From contig NZ_JAHVJR010000001.1 in assembly GCF_019801175.1 (NCBI RefSeq), positions 992,001 through 1,056,000 of the forward strand: 64,000 nucleotides of DNA, in the 5' to 3' direction. Within the stretch, counting starts at the first letter, position 1, and each line of letters starts with the position of its first letter. Positions 8,502-16,542 of this stretch are shown here, piece after piece. The stretch is from Vannielia litorea. GTDB lineage: Bacteria; Pseudomonadota; Alphaproteobacteria; Rhodobacterales; Rhodobacteraceae. Below the pieces are notes generated by a model, which did not search any database, was not told the DNA's origin, and saw only the letters and a program-made list of their open reading frames with translations. The position numbers and the translations under genes are program-made.

Positions 8502-9410
8502 TTAAACCGGGGCGCGTTTGACCAGACCGAGGCTATCGCGCATGTCTTGCGCCGTCATCACGCGGGCGCCGAGGCTCTCGATGACGGCCACGGCGCGCTC
8601 GACGAGTTGGGCGTTGGTGGCCAACTCGCCGCGCGAGAGCATGAGGTTGTCTTCCAGCCCCACGCGGGCATGGCCGCCGGCGAGGACGGCGGCGGCGACA
8701 TAGGGCATCTGATCGCGGCCGAGGGAGAAGGCGGAGAAGGTCCAGCCCTCGGGCACGCCCGCGACCATGGCGTTGAAGGTGGTCAGGTCATTTGGCGCGC
8801 CCCAGGGCACGCCCATGCAGAGCTGCACGAGGGCGGGGCCGTGCAGGACGCCTTCATCGACCAACTGGCGGGCGAGCCAGAGGTGGCCAGTGTCGAAGGC
8901 CTCGATCTCGGGCTTCACGCCCAGATCGGTCATGGCGCGGCCCATGGCCCGGAGCATGCCGGGCGTGTTGGTCATGACATAGTCGTTCTCGGCGAAGTTC
9001 ATGGTGCCGCAGTCGAGCGTGCAAATCTCGGGCAGGCAGTCGGCCACATGGGCGACGCGCTCCTCGGCGGTGAGGATGATGCTCTCCTGGCTGAGCGGGA
9101 GGGGGCGCGAGGGCGGGCCAAAGATGAGATCGCCGCCGAAGCCGGCGGTGAGGTTGATCACCATGTCCGGCTCCAGATCGCGGATGCGCTCGACCGTCTC
9201 ACGGAAGAGGGCCGGGTCGTGGGAGGGGGCGCCGGTTTCAGGGTCGCGGACGTGGACGTGCACGCAGGCGGCGCCGGCCAGGGCGGCCTCGCGGGCGGCC
9301 TCGGCGATTTGCTTGGGCGAGCGGGGGACGTGAGGGGAGCGGTCTTGCGTGGCGCCTGCGCCGGTGAGGGCGCAGGTGATGAAGACCTCGCGGGACATGG
9401 TGAGCGGCAT
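8502..9410 (-). CDS. BKACE-family enzyme, probable 3-dehydrocarnitine cleavage enzyme
   Basis: A 302-residue member of the beta-keto acid cleavage enzyme family (formerly DUF849), a TIM-barrel zinc enzyme. The zinc-binding HVHVRDPETG stretch and INLTAGFGGD are visible, along with CALTGAGATQDRSP at the N-terminus. Family members condense a beta-keto acid with acetyl-CoA and cleave it. Next to the carnitine dehydrogenase-thioesterase, the expected reaction is 3-dehydrocarnitine plus acetyl-CoA to betainyl-CoA plus acetoacetate, as for pseudomonad CdhC. A GGGAGA ribosome-binding site precedes the ATG at 9410. Confidence 0.9.
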   Translation of the reverse strand: MPLTMSREVFITCALTGAGATQDRSPHVPRSPKQIAEAAREAALAGAACVHVHVRDPETGAPSHDPALFRETVERIRDLEPDMVINLTAGFGGDLIFGPPSRPLPLSQESIILTAEERVAHVADCLPEICTLDCGTMNFAENDYVMTNTPGMLRAMGRAMTDLGVKPEIEAFDTGHLWLARQLVDEGVLHGPALVQLCMGVPWGAPNDLTTFNAMVAGVPEGWTFSAFSLGRDQMPYVAAAVLAGGHARVGLEDNLMLSRGELATNAQLVERAVAVIESLGARVMTAQDMRDSLGLVKRAPV

Positions 9411-9475
9411 CGTCTGGTTCTCCCTTTTGGCGGGAGGTTAGGGACGATGCCGCCCCTAGGCAATTGCCTCTGCGC

Positions 9476-10624
9476 TTACTTCAGGCAATCGGCGTAAACC
9501 GTTGCGATGTTTTGCAGAAGTTCGCTGTACTGGTTCGGGCCGGGGGTGAGGTCACGGCCGAGCGGGTCGAGGAAATGGGCCTTGAGCGCGGTGCCCTCGG
9601 TGAGGGTGGCGATGGAGGCCTCGGAGGTGTCGGGCTCGGTGATGAGGCAGGTCACGCCCTCTTCGGCGGCATGGCGGACCTCTTCCATCGCGCGCGGGCC
9701 CGGGGTGTTGCCATCGACGCCGGAGAGCGCATGGGCCGGGGTCAGGTGGAAGCGAGCCTCGAAATAGGCGAAGGCGCGGTGGGTGGCGAGGTATTCGCGG
9801 CCCTCGAAGGGGGCGAGGGTGGCCTCGATTTCACCGATAAGCGTGTCGAGTTCGCTGCGCGCGGCCTCGGCGTTGGCCGCGTAGGTTGCGGCGTTGTCGG
9901 GATCGTGCTCGGAAAGTTCCTCGGCGATCAACGCGAGCCAGTTTTTGGCGTTGTCGGGCGAGAGCCAGACGTGCGGATCTTCGGGGCCGTGGTCGTGGTG
10001 ATCATGGCCGCCTTCGGCGTGCTCTTCGTGGTCATGATCGTGGTCGTCGTGGCCTGCTTCGGCGTGATCTTCGTGGTCATGATCGTGATCGTCATGGCCC
10101 GCTTCAGCGTGTTCTTCGTGGTCATGATCGTGGTCGTCATGGCCTTCTTCGGCGTGCTCTTCGTGGTCATGATCGTGATCGTCGTGGCCTTCTTCGGCGT
10201 GATCTTCGTGGTCATGATCGTGGTCGTCATGACCCTCTTCAGCGTGGTCTTCGTGGCCCTCTTCGCCATCATGCATGTGTGGCTCGGACTCGGCGGTGTC
10301 GATCAGCAGGGTGCCGGGCTGCTCCATCAGGGCGATGACATGGGCGTTTTCGCCAAGTGTCTCGAAGGGTTTTTCGAGGCCGGGCGACATGGCCGGGCCG
10401 ATCCAGAAGATCAGGTCGGCGTCCTGCGCGGCGCCGGCCTGGGAGGGGCGGAGCGAGAGGGAGTGGCCGGAGCCGCCCTGATCGAGCAGGAGCGTGGGGG
10501 TGCCGACGCCCTCCATCACCTTGGCGACGAGAGAATGCACAGGCGGCAGGTCGGTGATGACCTTGGGCTCGGCCAGCGCGGGGGTGGCGGCGATGAGAGC
10601 GGCGAGGGAGGGGATGATACGCAT
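9476..10624 (-). CDS. znuA: Zinc ABC transporter substrate-binding protein with His-rich loop
   Basis: A 382-residue periplasmic zinc-binding protein of cluster 9. It has a signal peptide (first 18 residues), zinc-ligand histidines around PPVHSLV, GSGHSLSLRP and EDPHVWLSPDN, and ATHRAFAYFEARF in the second lobe. Residues 115-213 form an unusually long His/Asp/Glu loop built from six 15-residue repeats, about 40 residues of which are His. Such loops are thought to capture zinc at low concentration. No znuB or znuC is adjacent, so the permease must be encoded elsewhere. A Zur-like palindrome lies 35 bases upstream. Confidence 0.95.
   Translation of the reverse strand: MRIIPSLAALIAATPALAEPKVITDLPPVHSLVAKVMEGVGTPTLLLDQGGSGHSLSLRPSQAGAAQDADLIFWIGPAMSPGLEKPFETLGENAHVIALMEQPGTLLIDTAESEPHMHDGEEGHEDHAEEGHDDHDHDHEDHAEEGHDDHDHDHEEHAEEGHDDHDHDHEEHAEAGHDDHDHDHEDHAEAGHDDHDHDHEEHAEGGHDHHDHGPEDPHVWLSPDNAKNWLALIAEELSEHDPDNAATYAANAEAARSELDTLIGEIEATLAPFEGREYLATHRAFAYFEARFHLTPAHALSGVDGNTPGPRAMEEVRHAAEEGVTCLITEPDTSEASIATLTEGTALKAHFLDPLGRDLTPGPNQYSELLQNIATVYADCLK
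9986..10252 (-). repeat. 45-bp tandem repeat encoding the ZnuA histidine loop
   Basis: Six tandem copies (the last partial) of a 45-bp unit encode the 15-residue repeat E-[DE]-HAE-[EAG]-GHDDHDHDH at ZnuA residues 125-213. Copies differ at only a few codons, so the array looks recently expanded and may vary in copy number between strains. Confidence 0.95.
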
Positions 10625-10658
10625 GAAGGGTCTCCGATATGAGTCGGGGACGGTGTAA

Positions 10659-10674
10659 TTGTAACGTTATAACA
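10659..10674. promoter_or_regulatory. Zur-like operator upstream of znuA
   Basis: TTGTAACGTTATAACA, centred on the perfect palindrome TAACGTTA, lies 35 bases upstream of the znuA start. The right half GTTATAACA resembles alphaproteobacterial Zur sites. Zinc-repressed expression of znuA is the expected result. Confidence 0.6.
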
Positions 10675-10742
10675 TCGCAAGTGGTTAACCCTGCGACCGC
10701 GGCGGGCCCGGTGTGAGGGCCGCGCCGCAAGTGCTTGTTATC

Positions 10743-11996
10743 TTAGCCTTCCAGCACCACGAGGGCGTGGCGCTTTTTGCCGGCGGAGAGTTTGACCGGC
10801 GAGGCAAGGGCCGCGGCGTCGAGCATCAACCCGGCATCGGTGAGCGGCGCATCGTCGATCCGGGCGCCATTGTCGGCGATCAGGCGCTTGGCTTCCTTGC
10901 CCGATTTCGCCAGCCCGGAGCGGGTGATGAGCTGCACCACGGAGATGCCCTCGGCCACTTCGGCGGCGGTGACCTTCAGCGTTGGCAGGTCATCGCCCAC
11001 GCCGCCCTTTTCGAAGACTTCGCGCGCGGTGGCCTCTGCCGCCTCTGCCGCCTCGAGCCCGTGGCAGAGCGCCGTGACCTCATTGGCGAGCCGGATCTTG
11101 GCGTCGTTGATCTCGGAGCCTTGTAGCGCGCCGAGCCTTTCGCATTCGTCAACGGGAAGCTCCGTGTAGAGCTTGAGGAAGCGGGCGACATCGGCATCGG
11201 TGGTATTGCGCCAGAACTGCCAGAACTCGTAGGGCGCGAGCATGTCGGCGTTGAGCCACATGGCGCCGCCTTGGCTCTTGCCCATCTTGCGGCCGTCGGA
11301 GGTGGTCAGCAGCGGCGAGGTGAGGCCGAAGATCTGCTGGTCGATCACCCGGCGGGTGAGGTCGATGCCATTGACGATGTTGCCCCACTGGTCGCTGCCG
11401 CCCATCTGGAGCAGGCAGCCGTAGCGGCGGTTGAGCTCCAGAAAGTCGTAGGCCTGAAGGATCATGTAGTTGAATTCGAGGAAGCTGAGCGATTGCTCCC
11501 GGTCGAGCCGCGACTTGACGGACTCGAAGCTGAGCATCCGGTTGACCGAGAAGTGCCGGCCGATATCCCGCAGGAATTCCAGGTAGTTGAGGCCGTCGAG
11601 CCACTCGGCGTTGTTGAGCATCAGCGCATCGGTGGGCGCGTCGCCGTAGCTGAGATACTTGGCAAAGACGTTCTTCATCGAGGCGATGTTGTCGTCGATC
11701 GCCTGCGCCGTCAGCAGGGGGCGCTCATCGGCGCGGAAACTTGGATCGCCCACCTTGGTGGTGCCGCCGCCCATGAGGGTGATCGGCTTGTGGCCGGTCT
11801 TTTGCAACCAGCGCAGCATCATGATGTTCAGCAGGTGGCCGACGTGGAGCGATTTGGCCGTGGCATCGTAGCCGATATAGGCCGGGACCACGCCTTGGAT
11901 CAGTGCTTCGTCGAGGCCTTGATAGTCGGTGCAATCCGCCAGGAAGCCTCGCTCTATCATCACGGCCATGAAGTCCGATTTGGGGTGGTAGGTCAT
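10743..11996 (-). CDS. tyrS: Tyrosyl-tRNA synthetase
   Basis: A 417-residue class I aminoacyl-tRNA synthetase that charges tRNA-Tyr. The HIGH-type motif reads HVGH (in KSLHVGHLLNIMML) and the KMSKS loop reads KMGKS. The tyrosine pocket GGSDQWGN and a C-terminal S4 RNA-binding domain (SGLAKSGKEAKRLI) are also visible. The ATG at 11996 follows GGAAAAGAG and gives normal family length; the long open frame upstream lies antisense to anmK and is not coding. It is divergent from anmK. Confidence 0.97.
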   Translation of the reverse strand: MTYHPKSDFMAVMIERGFLADCTDYQGLDEALIQGVVPAYIGYDATAKSLHVGHLLNIMMLRWLQKTGHKPITLMGGGTTKVGDPSFRADERPLLTAQAIDDNIASMKNVFAKYLSYGDAPTDALMLNNAEWLDGLNYLEFLRDIGRHFSVNRMLSFESVKSRLDREQSLSFLEFNYMILQAYDFLELNRRYGCLLQMGGSDQWGNIVNGIDLTRRVIDQQIFGLTSPLLTTSDGRKMGKSQGGAMWLNADMLAPYEFWQFWRNTTDADVARFLKLYTELPVDECERLGALQGSEINDAKIRLANEVTALCHGLEAAEAAEATAREVFEKGGVGDDLPTLKVTAAEVAEGISVVQLITRSGLAKSGKEAKRLIADNGARIDDAPLTDAGLMLDAAALASPVKLSAGKKRHALVVLEG

Positions 11997-12065
11997 CGCT
12001 CTTTTCCATGTTGCGAAGTGGATTGAGCCCCCCTCATACTGGCAGGCAGGCAAGAGGGGAAGGCC

Positions 12066-13199
12066 ATGTTGAAAAAGGCCAAGGGGCAGGCGCGCGTGAG
12101 GGCGCTGGGGGCGATGAGCGGCACCTCGCTGGATGGCGTGGATGCGGCGGTGATCGAGACCGATGGGCAGGAGATTTTTGCCTTTGGGCCAAGTGGTTAC
12201 CGGGAATACTCGGGGCCGGAGACCCGCGCGCTGAAGGCGGCGCTGGGGCGTTGGCCGGGCGAGGCGGGCGTGGCGGAGGCCGCCGAGATCGTGGAAACCG
12301 CCCATGTGGTGATCCTCGAAGAGCTGATCGAGGGCGTTGATATCGTTGGCTTTCATGGCCAGACCCTCGCCCATGATCCGGGCGGGCGCGGCACCCATCA
12401 GGCCGGGGACGGGCGGGTTGTGGCGGAGGCGCTGGGGCGGCCCGTGGTTTGGGATTTTCGCTCCGATGACGTGGAGATGGGCGGGCAGGGCGCGCCGCTG
12501 GCCCCGGCCTATCACTACGCGCTGGCGAAGTTCATCAAGGCCGACAAGCCCTTGGTTTTCCTCAATCTTGGCGGGGTCGGAAATGTCACTTGGATCGACC
12601 CGGCGAAGGGGCCGGAGGCGATGCTGGCCTTTGATACCGGGCCTGCGAATGCGCCGGTGAATGACCTCGTGGGCGCGCGGCTGGGCCTGCCCTTTGACGA
12701 GGGCGGAGAGCTGGCCGCGAAGGGCGAGGTGGATGAGGCCATTCTGGCCCGGTTCGCGGAGCATCGCTACTTCTTCAAGCTGCCGCCAAAGTCGCTCGAC
12801 CGGGATGATTTTGCCCAGCTTTCCCAAGAGGTTGCGGGGCTTCCCGACACGGATGCGGTGGCGACATTGACGGCTGCGGTGGCGGCCTCTGTGGCCTTGG
12901 GACAGGAGCATTTTCCGGCCCCGGCGGAGCGGGTGCTGGTGACGGGCGGCGGGCGGAAAAACCCGGTGATGATGGCGATGATCGCGGAGGGCCTCGGCTG
13001 CCCGGTGGAGCCGGTGGAGGCCGTGGGGCTGGACGGAGATATGCTGGAAGCTCAAGCCTTTGCCTATCTCGCGGTGCGGGTGGCGAAGGGGCTGCCGACC
13101 TCTTGGCCGGGCACCACGGGTGCGCGGGCGGCGGTGGGCGGAGGCGTTGTTTCGCAGCCCTCCGGGGGCTTTGCAAAAATGCAAGACGCGGCGGGGTAA
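12066..13199 (+). CDS. anmK: Anhydro-N-acetylmuramic acid kinase
   Basis: A 377-residue AnmK, a sugar kinase of the hexokinase/actin fold. It phosphorylates and hydrolyses 1,6-anhydro-MurNAc from recycled peptidoglycan to MurNAc-6-phosphate. The phosphate-binding GAMSGTSLDGVDAAV, the catalytic stretch GFHGQTLAHDPG, LNLGGVGNVTWID and the C-terminal VTGGGRKNPVMM are all present. It cooperates with nagZ, found further along the window. It is transcribed divergently from tyrS. Confidence 0.96.
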   Translation: MLKKAKGQARVRALGAMSGTSLDGVDAAVIETDGQEIFAFGPSGYREYSGPETRALKAALGRWPGEAGVAEAAEIVETAHVVILEELIEGVDIVGFHGQTLAHDPGGRGTHQAGDGRVVAEALGRPVVWDFRSDDVEMGGQGAPLAPAYHYALAKFIKADKPLVFLNLGGVGNVTWIDPAKGPEAMLAFDTGPANAPVNDLVGARLGLPFDEGGELAAKGEVDEAILARFAEHRYFFKLPPKSLDRDDFAQLSQEVAGLPDTDAVATLTAAVAASVALGQEHFPAPAERVLVTGGGRKNPVMMAMIAEGLGCPVEPVEAVGLDGDMLEAQAFAYLAVRVAKGLPTSWPGTTGARAAVGGGVVSQPSGGFAKMQDAAG

Positions 13200-13224
13200 A
13201 TCGCGTTAACCGTGAATTTGCTCA

Positions 13225-13263
13225 ATGCACAAGTGATGCACATTCCATGCACATCCTATGCAT
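13225..13263 (+). repeat. Four ATGCA(C/T) direct repeats at exact 11-bp spacing
   Basis: The gap between anmK and the next gene carries ATGCAC at 13225, 13236 and 13247 and ATGCAT at 13258, each starting 11 bases after the last. This is about one helical turn, as expected for side-by-side binding by one protein. ATGCAA occurs once more at 13273. No known regulator is assigned. Confidence 0.7.
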
Positions 13264-13450
13264 ACGACAAAAATGCAAAGCCTCGAGAGGTTAACGCATC
13301 GGGCGGTGTTTCGGGCGCGCTCAATCGCCCGCCGACGTGCCTTTGCCGGGGCCGAACCTTCATGACGGCATTCGTCACGTGACCCGGAGCGGCGCGCCGG
13401 GATAGCCCTCTGTCCCAAGGTGACGGGCCTTGGACATGAGGAGACGACGG

Positions 13451-13816
13451 ATGAGACTGATCGCAACGACACTGGCCGTGCTGGCGGCCTGCGGCACCCT
13501 TGCAGGCGGGCTGGAGGCGGCCCCGGTGGCCAGCGCCAAGAGCCACGGCTATCGCGGCGCGGATGCCGCCAAGTATCAGCGGCTGGTGGGCACCTATGCC
13601 AAACGGAGCTGCAAGCAGCTGGCGCAGGAATACAGCAAGGCAGCCAAGCTGGCGGGCAAGCGCGAGAAGGGCACCGGATTGCAGGTGGTCGGCGCGTTGA
13701 TCGGGCGCGGCAAGGCGGCGGGCGTAGCGGCCGAGATCGGCGGCAACGTGGTGAAGGATGCCGCCCTGCGCCGGGATGCGGCGAAGTCGGTTTACAAGGC
13801 GAAACGCTGCGGCTGA
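13451..13816 (+). CDS. Small lipoprotein-like exported protein
   Basis: A 121-residue protein with a hydrophobic N-terminus ending in a lipobox-like LAAC (residues 11-14), so it may be lipid-anchored in the envelope; the short positively charged region makes this uncertain. The mature part contains SCKQLAQEYSKAAKLAGKRE, a glycine-rich helix pair and a C-terminal Cys. The ATG at 13451 follows GGAG by eight bases; an in-frame ATG at 13436 would add four arginines but lacks a ribosome-binding site. Phased ATGCAC repeats precede it and a strong terminator follows about 100 bases after the stop. No family is recognised. Confidence 0.75.
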   Translation: MRLIATTLAVLAACGTLAGGLEAAPVASAKSHGYRGADAAKYQRLVGTYAKRSCKQLAQEYSKAAKLAGKREKGTGLQVVGALIGRGKAAGVAAEIGGNVVKDAALRRDAAKSVYKAKRCG

Positions 13817-13874
13817 AGCGGCAGTTCCTGACCCTGCCGCGAGAGTGGCGGGGCGAGATATGTCGCCTGAGTGG

Positions 13875-14753
13875 TCACCGGAGGCTGCGCAAGTAGCTCT
13901 GTGTGAAGGCGGCATAGCCCGGGCTCACCTGATGGAGGTGGGCCCGGGTTTTTTTGTGCAAGCGGGGCAGCGCGTGGAAGGGAACGGCGGGGAAGGCGTG
14001 GTGCTCGGCGTGGTAGGGCATGTTCCATGCCAGCGCCCGGATGAGGCGGGTGGTCAGCGTGGTGCGGGTGTTGGCCAGCATGTTGGCGACCGGCGGGCAA
14101 AGGCCGTGCTCGGCCAGAAGGTAGAGCCGGAGCGCGGGTTGGCCTAGGAGCAGCGGGAGGAGCCAGAAGGTGAAGGCCTGCGTGGGGGCGAGAGCGAGGA
14201 GGAGGGCGTAGGCGGCAATATGAATGCGCGCCTCCCACACCACGGCGCGGCGTTTGGCCGGGGGCACATAGGCGGCGGGGCGGCTGGCGGCATTGCGCCA
14301 GAGCGCGGTCAGGTTGCCGTGCCAGTAGCCCCAGCCGGTGAGATAGAGCGCAAGGGCGGTGCGGGTGCCGGGCCGGGGGTGGCCTGCGATCTCGGGGTCC
14401 AGCGCCGGGTCGCCGGTGTGGCGGTGGTGCGCGAAGTGGAAGTAGCGAAACCAGAGAAACGGCAGCAGCAGCACCGCCCCGGCGAGGTGACCGGTGGCCT
14501 CGTTCAGCCAGCGGGTACGGAAGGGCGTTTGGTGGGTGCATTCATGGGTGAGGGTGAAGAGGAAGGTGAGGGCGATGCCGTAGGGCAGGAGCATCGCCCA
14601 CCAGAGCGGCGCGGCGGCGGCGATATAGGCGGCCATCGCGGCGAGCGCCCCGAGGTGGGCGGCGAGGCGCAGCAGGGCGGGGCCGTTGCGGCGGGCGGTC
14701 AGGCGCTGCCGTTCCTCGGGCGAGAGGCTGGCGAGCAGCGCCTTATGATCCAT
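13875..14753 (-). CDS. Membrane fatty acid desaturase
   Basis: A 292-residue integral membrane di-iron desaturase or hydroxylase. The three histidine boxes are visible: HECTH, HFAHHRHTGD and HAEHH, spaced among four or more hydrophobic helices. The natural substrate (acyl lipid, carotenoid or sterol-like) cannot be told. The ATG at 14753 lies inside the end of the upstream cupin gene with an 11-base overlap, so the two are probably co-translated. Its 3' end carries a terminator for the opposite strand. Confidence 0.9.
   Translation of the reverse strand: MDHKALLASLSPEERQRLTARRNGPALLRLAAHLGALAAMAAYIAAAAPLWWAMLLPYGIALTFLFTLTHECTHQTPFRTRWLNEATGHLAGAVLLLPFLWFRYFHFAHHRHTGDPALDPEIAGHPRPGTRTALALYLTGWGYWHGNLTALWRNAASRPAAYVPPAKRRAVVWEARIHIAAYALLLALAPTQAFTFWLLPLLLGQPALRLYLLAEHGLCPPVANMLANTRTTLTTRLIRALAWNMPYHAEHHAFPAVPFHALPRLHKKTRAHLHQVSPGYAAFTQSYLRSLR
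13918..13955 (+). terminator. Intrinsic terminator embedded in the convergent desaturase gene
   Basis: The plus strand has a near-perfect stem (CCCGGGC-T-CACCT, loop GATGG, AGGTG-G-GCCCGGG) followed by seven T residues. It serves the small gene ending at 13816. It lies wholly within the last codons of the minus-strand desaturase. Confidence 0.85.
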
Positions 14754-15171
14754 CGGGGATATCGAAGCCCGGGGGCGCGAGGGTGAAGCCCTCGAACCGG
14801 AAGCCGGGGGAGACGGTGCAGCCGACCAGCGCCCAGCCGGAGGCATCGGCCTCGGCGGCCTGCCAATGGTCCTTGGGGACGATCAGTTGCGGCGCGCCGT
14901 GGGCGAGGTCAGGCCCGAGCCGGCGGCGGGTGGCGGGGCCATGCTGGGTGGCGGCGATCCGCAGGGTGAGCGGGGTGCCAGAGTAGAAGTGCCAGATCTC
15001 GGTGGCATCGACCCGGTGCCAGTGGCTGCGCTCGCTGGGCCTCAGCAGAAAGTAGATGCAGGTGCCTGCGGGGCGGCCTTGGGCGGGGTCTTCTACCCAT
15101 GTCTGGCGGTAGTGGCCGCCTTCGGGGTGGGGCTGCAGGCCGAGGCGGTCGATGATCTCTTGCGCGTCCAT
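14743..15171 (-). CDS. Cupin-5 (DUF985) family protein
   Basis: A 142-residue single-domain cupin matching the DUF985/cupin_5 family: LGLQPHPEGGHYRQTW at the N-terminus, SHWHRVDATEIWHFYSG in the barrel and a C-terminal VSPGFRFEGFTLA. The function of the family is unsettled; some members resemble sugar epimerases. It is the first gene of a pair with the desaturase. Confidence 0.9.
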   Translation of the reverse strand: MDAQEIIDRLGLQPHPEGGHYRQTWVEDPAQGRPAGTCIYFLLRPSERSHWHRVDATEIWHFYSGTPLTLRIAATQHGPATRRRLGPDLAHGAPQLIVPKDHWQAAEADASGWALVGCTVSPGFRFEGFTLAPPGFDIPDGS

Positions 15172-15217
15172 GGGCAGAGGCTAGCCTTGCGCGCGCAGGA
15201 GCGCAAAGGGGCAGGCG

Positions 15218-16261
15218 ATGCGGGAACGGGTTGTGATTGTGGGCGCGGGGCTGATCGGGGCGAGTTGCGCCTACCGGCTGACGCAGGCCGGGGCCGAGGT
15301 GGTGGTGATCGACGCCGGCCAGCCCGGCGGCGTGGCGACGGGTGCGAGCTTTGGCTGGATCAACGCGAGCTTTTACCACGACGCGCATCACTTTCGCCTG
15401 CGGCAGGAGGCGATGGAGGCGTGGCGCCGGCTCGAGCGGGAGACGGGCCGGTTGGTGGACTGGTGCGGTTGCGTGAATTGGGAGGTCGAGGACGCGGCGG
15501 AGTTGGAGGCCTTTGGCTACCCGCTGGAGCCGTGGGACGCCGAGGCGTTGCGCGAGGAGGTGCCGGGGCTGGCGGAGGTGCCGGAGCGCGCGTGGTTCAT
15601 GCCCTCGGAAGGCGTGATTGAGGCGGCGCCGGTGGCGCGGCACCTGCTGGAGGCTTCGGGCGCGCGGGTGCTGAGCGGCTGCCGGGCCGAGCGGGTGGAG
15701 GTTGCAGGTGGGCGCGTGACCGGCGTGGCGGTGGAGGGCGGCGTGATTTCGGGCGACCGGGTGCTGATCTGCGCGGGCGTGGGCGCAGCGGCGCTTGTGG
15801 AGCCGCTCGGGGTGCCGCTGCCGATGCTGACCCGCCCGGCGGTGGTGCTGCGCACGACCCCGGTGGAGACTCGCTTTGCGCCGGTGCTGGTACCGGGCGG
15901 CATGGAGATCCGGCAGGACGGGCAGGGATGCCTGATCGTACCGGCCTCGCCCAACCATCAGGCCGATGAAACCGAGGCGCTGCCTGAGAGCGCGGAGGCG
16001 ATGGCGGAGGCCACGCTGGCAAGGGTTCGCGGCCTCTTTCCGGAGTTGGAGATCGGGCTGGCGGAGGCCCGGCTGGCGTGGCGCCCGGTGCCGGGAGACG
16101 GGTTGCCGGTGGTGGGGCAATGCGGGCCGGAGGGGCTGTGGCTGGCGGTGATGCACTCGGGCGTGACGCTGGGCGCGCTCATGGGCGAGTTGGTGGCCGC
16201 CGAGATGGGCGGGGGCGAGGCGCCCTTGCTCGCGCCCTATCGGCCCGCCCGCTTTGCCTGA
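15218..16261 (+). CDS. FAD-dependent amine/amino acid oxidoreductase (DAO family)
   Basis: A 347-residue glycine-oxidase/D-amino-acid-oxidase-type flavoprotein. The N-terminal dinucleotide fold VVIVGAGLIGASCAYRL and the C-terminal AWRPVPGDGLPVVGQ with HSGVTLG match the DAO family. The likely reaction is oxidative deamination of a secondary or primary amine; the substrate is unknown. It is divergent from the cupin gene and lies 51 bases before a small DUF2945 gene. Confidence 0.88.
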   Translation: MRERVVIVGAGLIGASCAYRLTQAGAEVVVIDAGQPGGVATGASFGWINASFYHDAHHFRLRQEAMEAWRRLERETGRLVDWCGCVNWEVEDAAELEAFGYPLEPWDAEALREEVPGLAEVPERAWFMPSEGVIEAAPVARHLLEASGARVLSGCRAERVEVAGGRVTGVAVEGGVISGDRVLICAGVGAAALVEPLGVPLPMLTRPAVVLRTTPVETRFAPVLVPGGMEIRQDGQGCLIVPASPNHQADETEALPESAEAMAEATLARVRGLFPELEIGLAEARLAWRPVPGDGLPVVGQCGPEGLWLAVMHSGVTLGALMGELVAAEMGGGEAPLLAPYRPARFA

Positions 16262-16312
16262 CCTTTTTCGGCGCTCGCGCGTTGGGGGTGGGAACAGTCA
16301 GAGGAGCGCAAG

Positions 16313-16528
16313 ATGAGCGACGTGAAGGAAGGCGACCGCGTGAAGTGGGATTGGGGGCAAGGCACGGCAGAGGGCAAGGTGCGCTCGGTCCACGAGGAGA
16401 CGGTGGAGCGCAAGCCGCAGGGCGAGGTGGTGAAGCGGACGGGCAGCAAGGACGACCCGGCGCTTTATATCGAGCAGGATGACGGCGACCGGGTGCTGAA
16501 ACTGGCGAGCGAGGTGCGCAAGGCCTGA
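16313..16528 (+). CDS. DUF2945 (HVA1 TUDOR-like) small protein
   Basis: A 71-residue protein with the DUF2945 pattern: EGDRVKWDWGQGTAEGKV, then VKRTGSKDDPALYIEQDDGDRVLKLASEV. This is a small beta-barrel TUDOR-like domain with no assigned biochemical function. The ATG follows GGAG. Confidence 0.88.
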   Translation: MSDVKEGDRVKWDWGQGTAEGKVRSVHEETVERKPQGEVVKRTGSKDDPALYIEQDDGDRVLKLASEVRKA

Positions 16529-16542
16529 GCGGCCAGTGGCCC

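Noticed and set aside
9464..10642. Plus-strand frame with a repeated hydrophobic 'VFVVMIVVVM' pattern opposite znuA
   Set aside because: It looks like a membrane protein only because it is the complement of the His/Asp codon repeat in ZnuA.
10743..13184. An 813-codon frame extending tyrS upstream
   Set aside because: The extra 396 codons run antisense through anmK; tyrS has its own ATG and ribosome-binding site at 11996.
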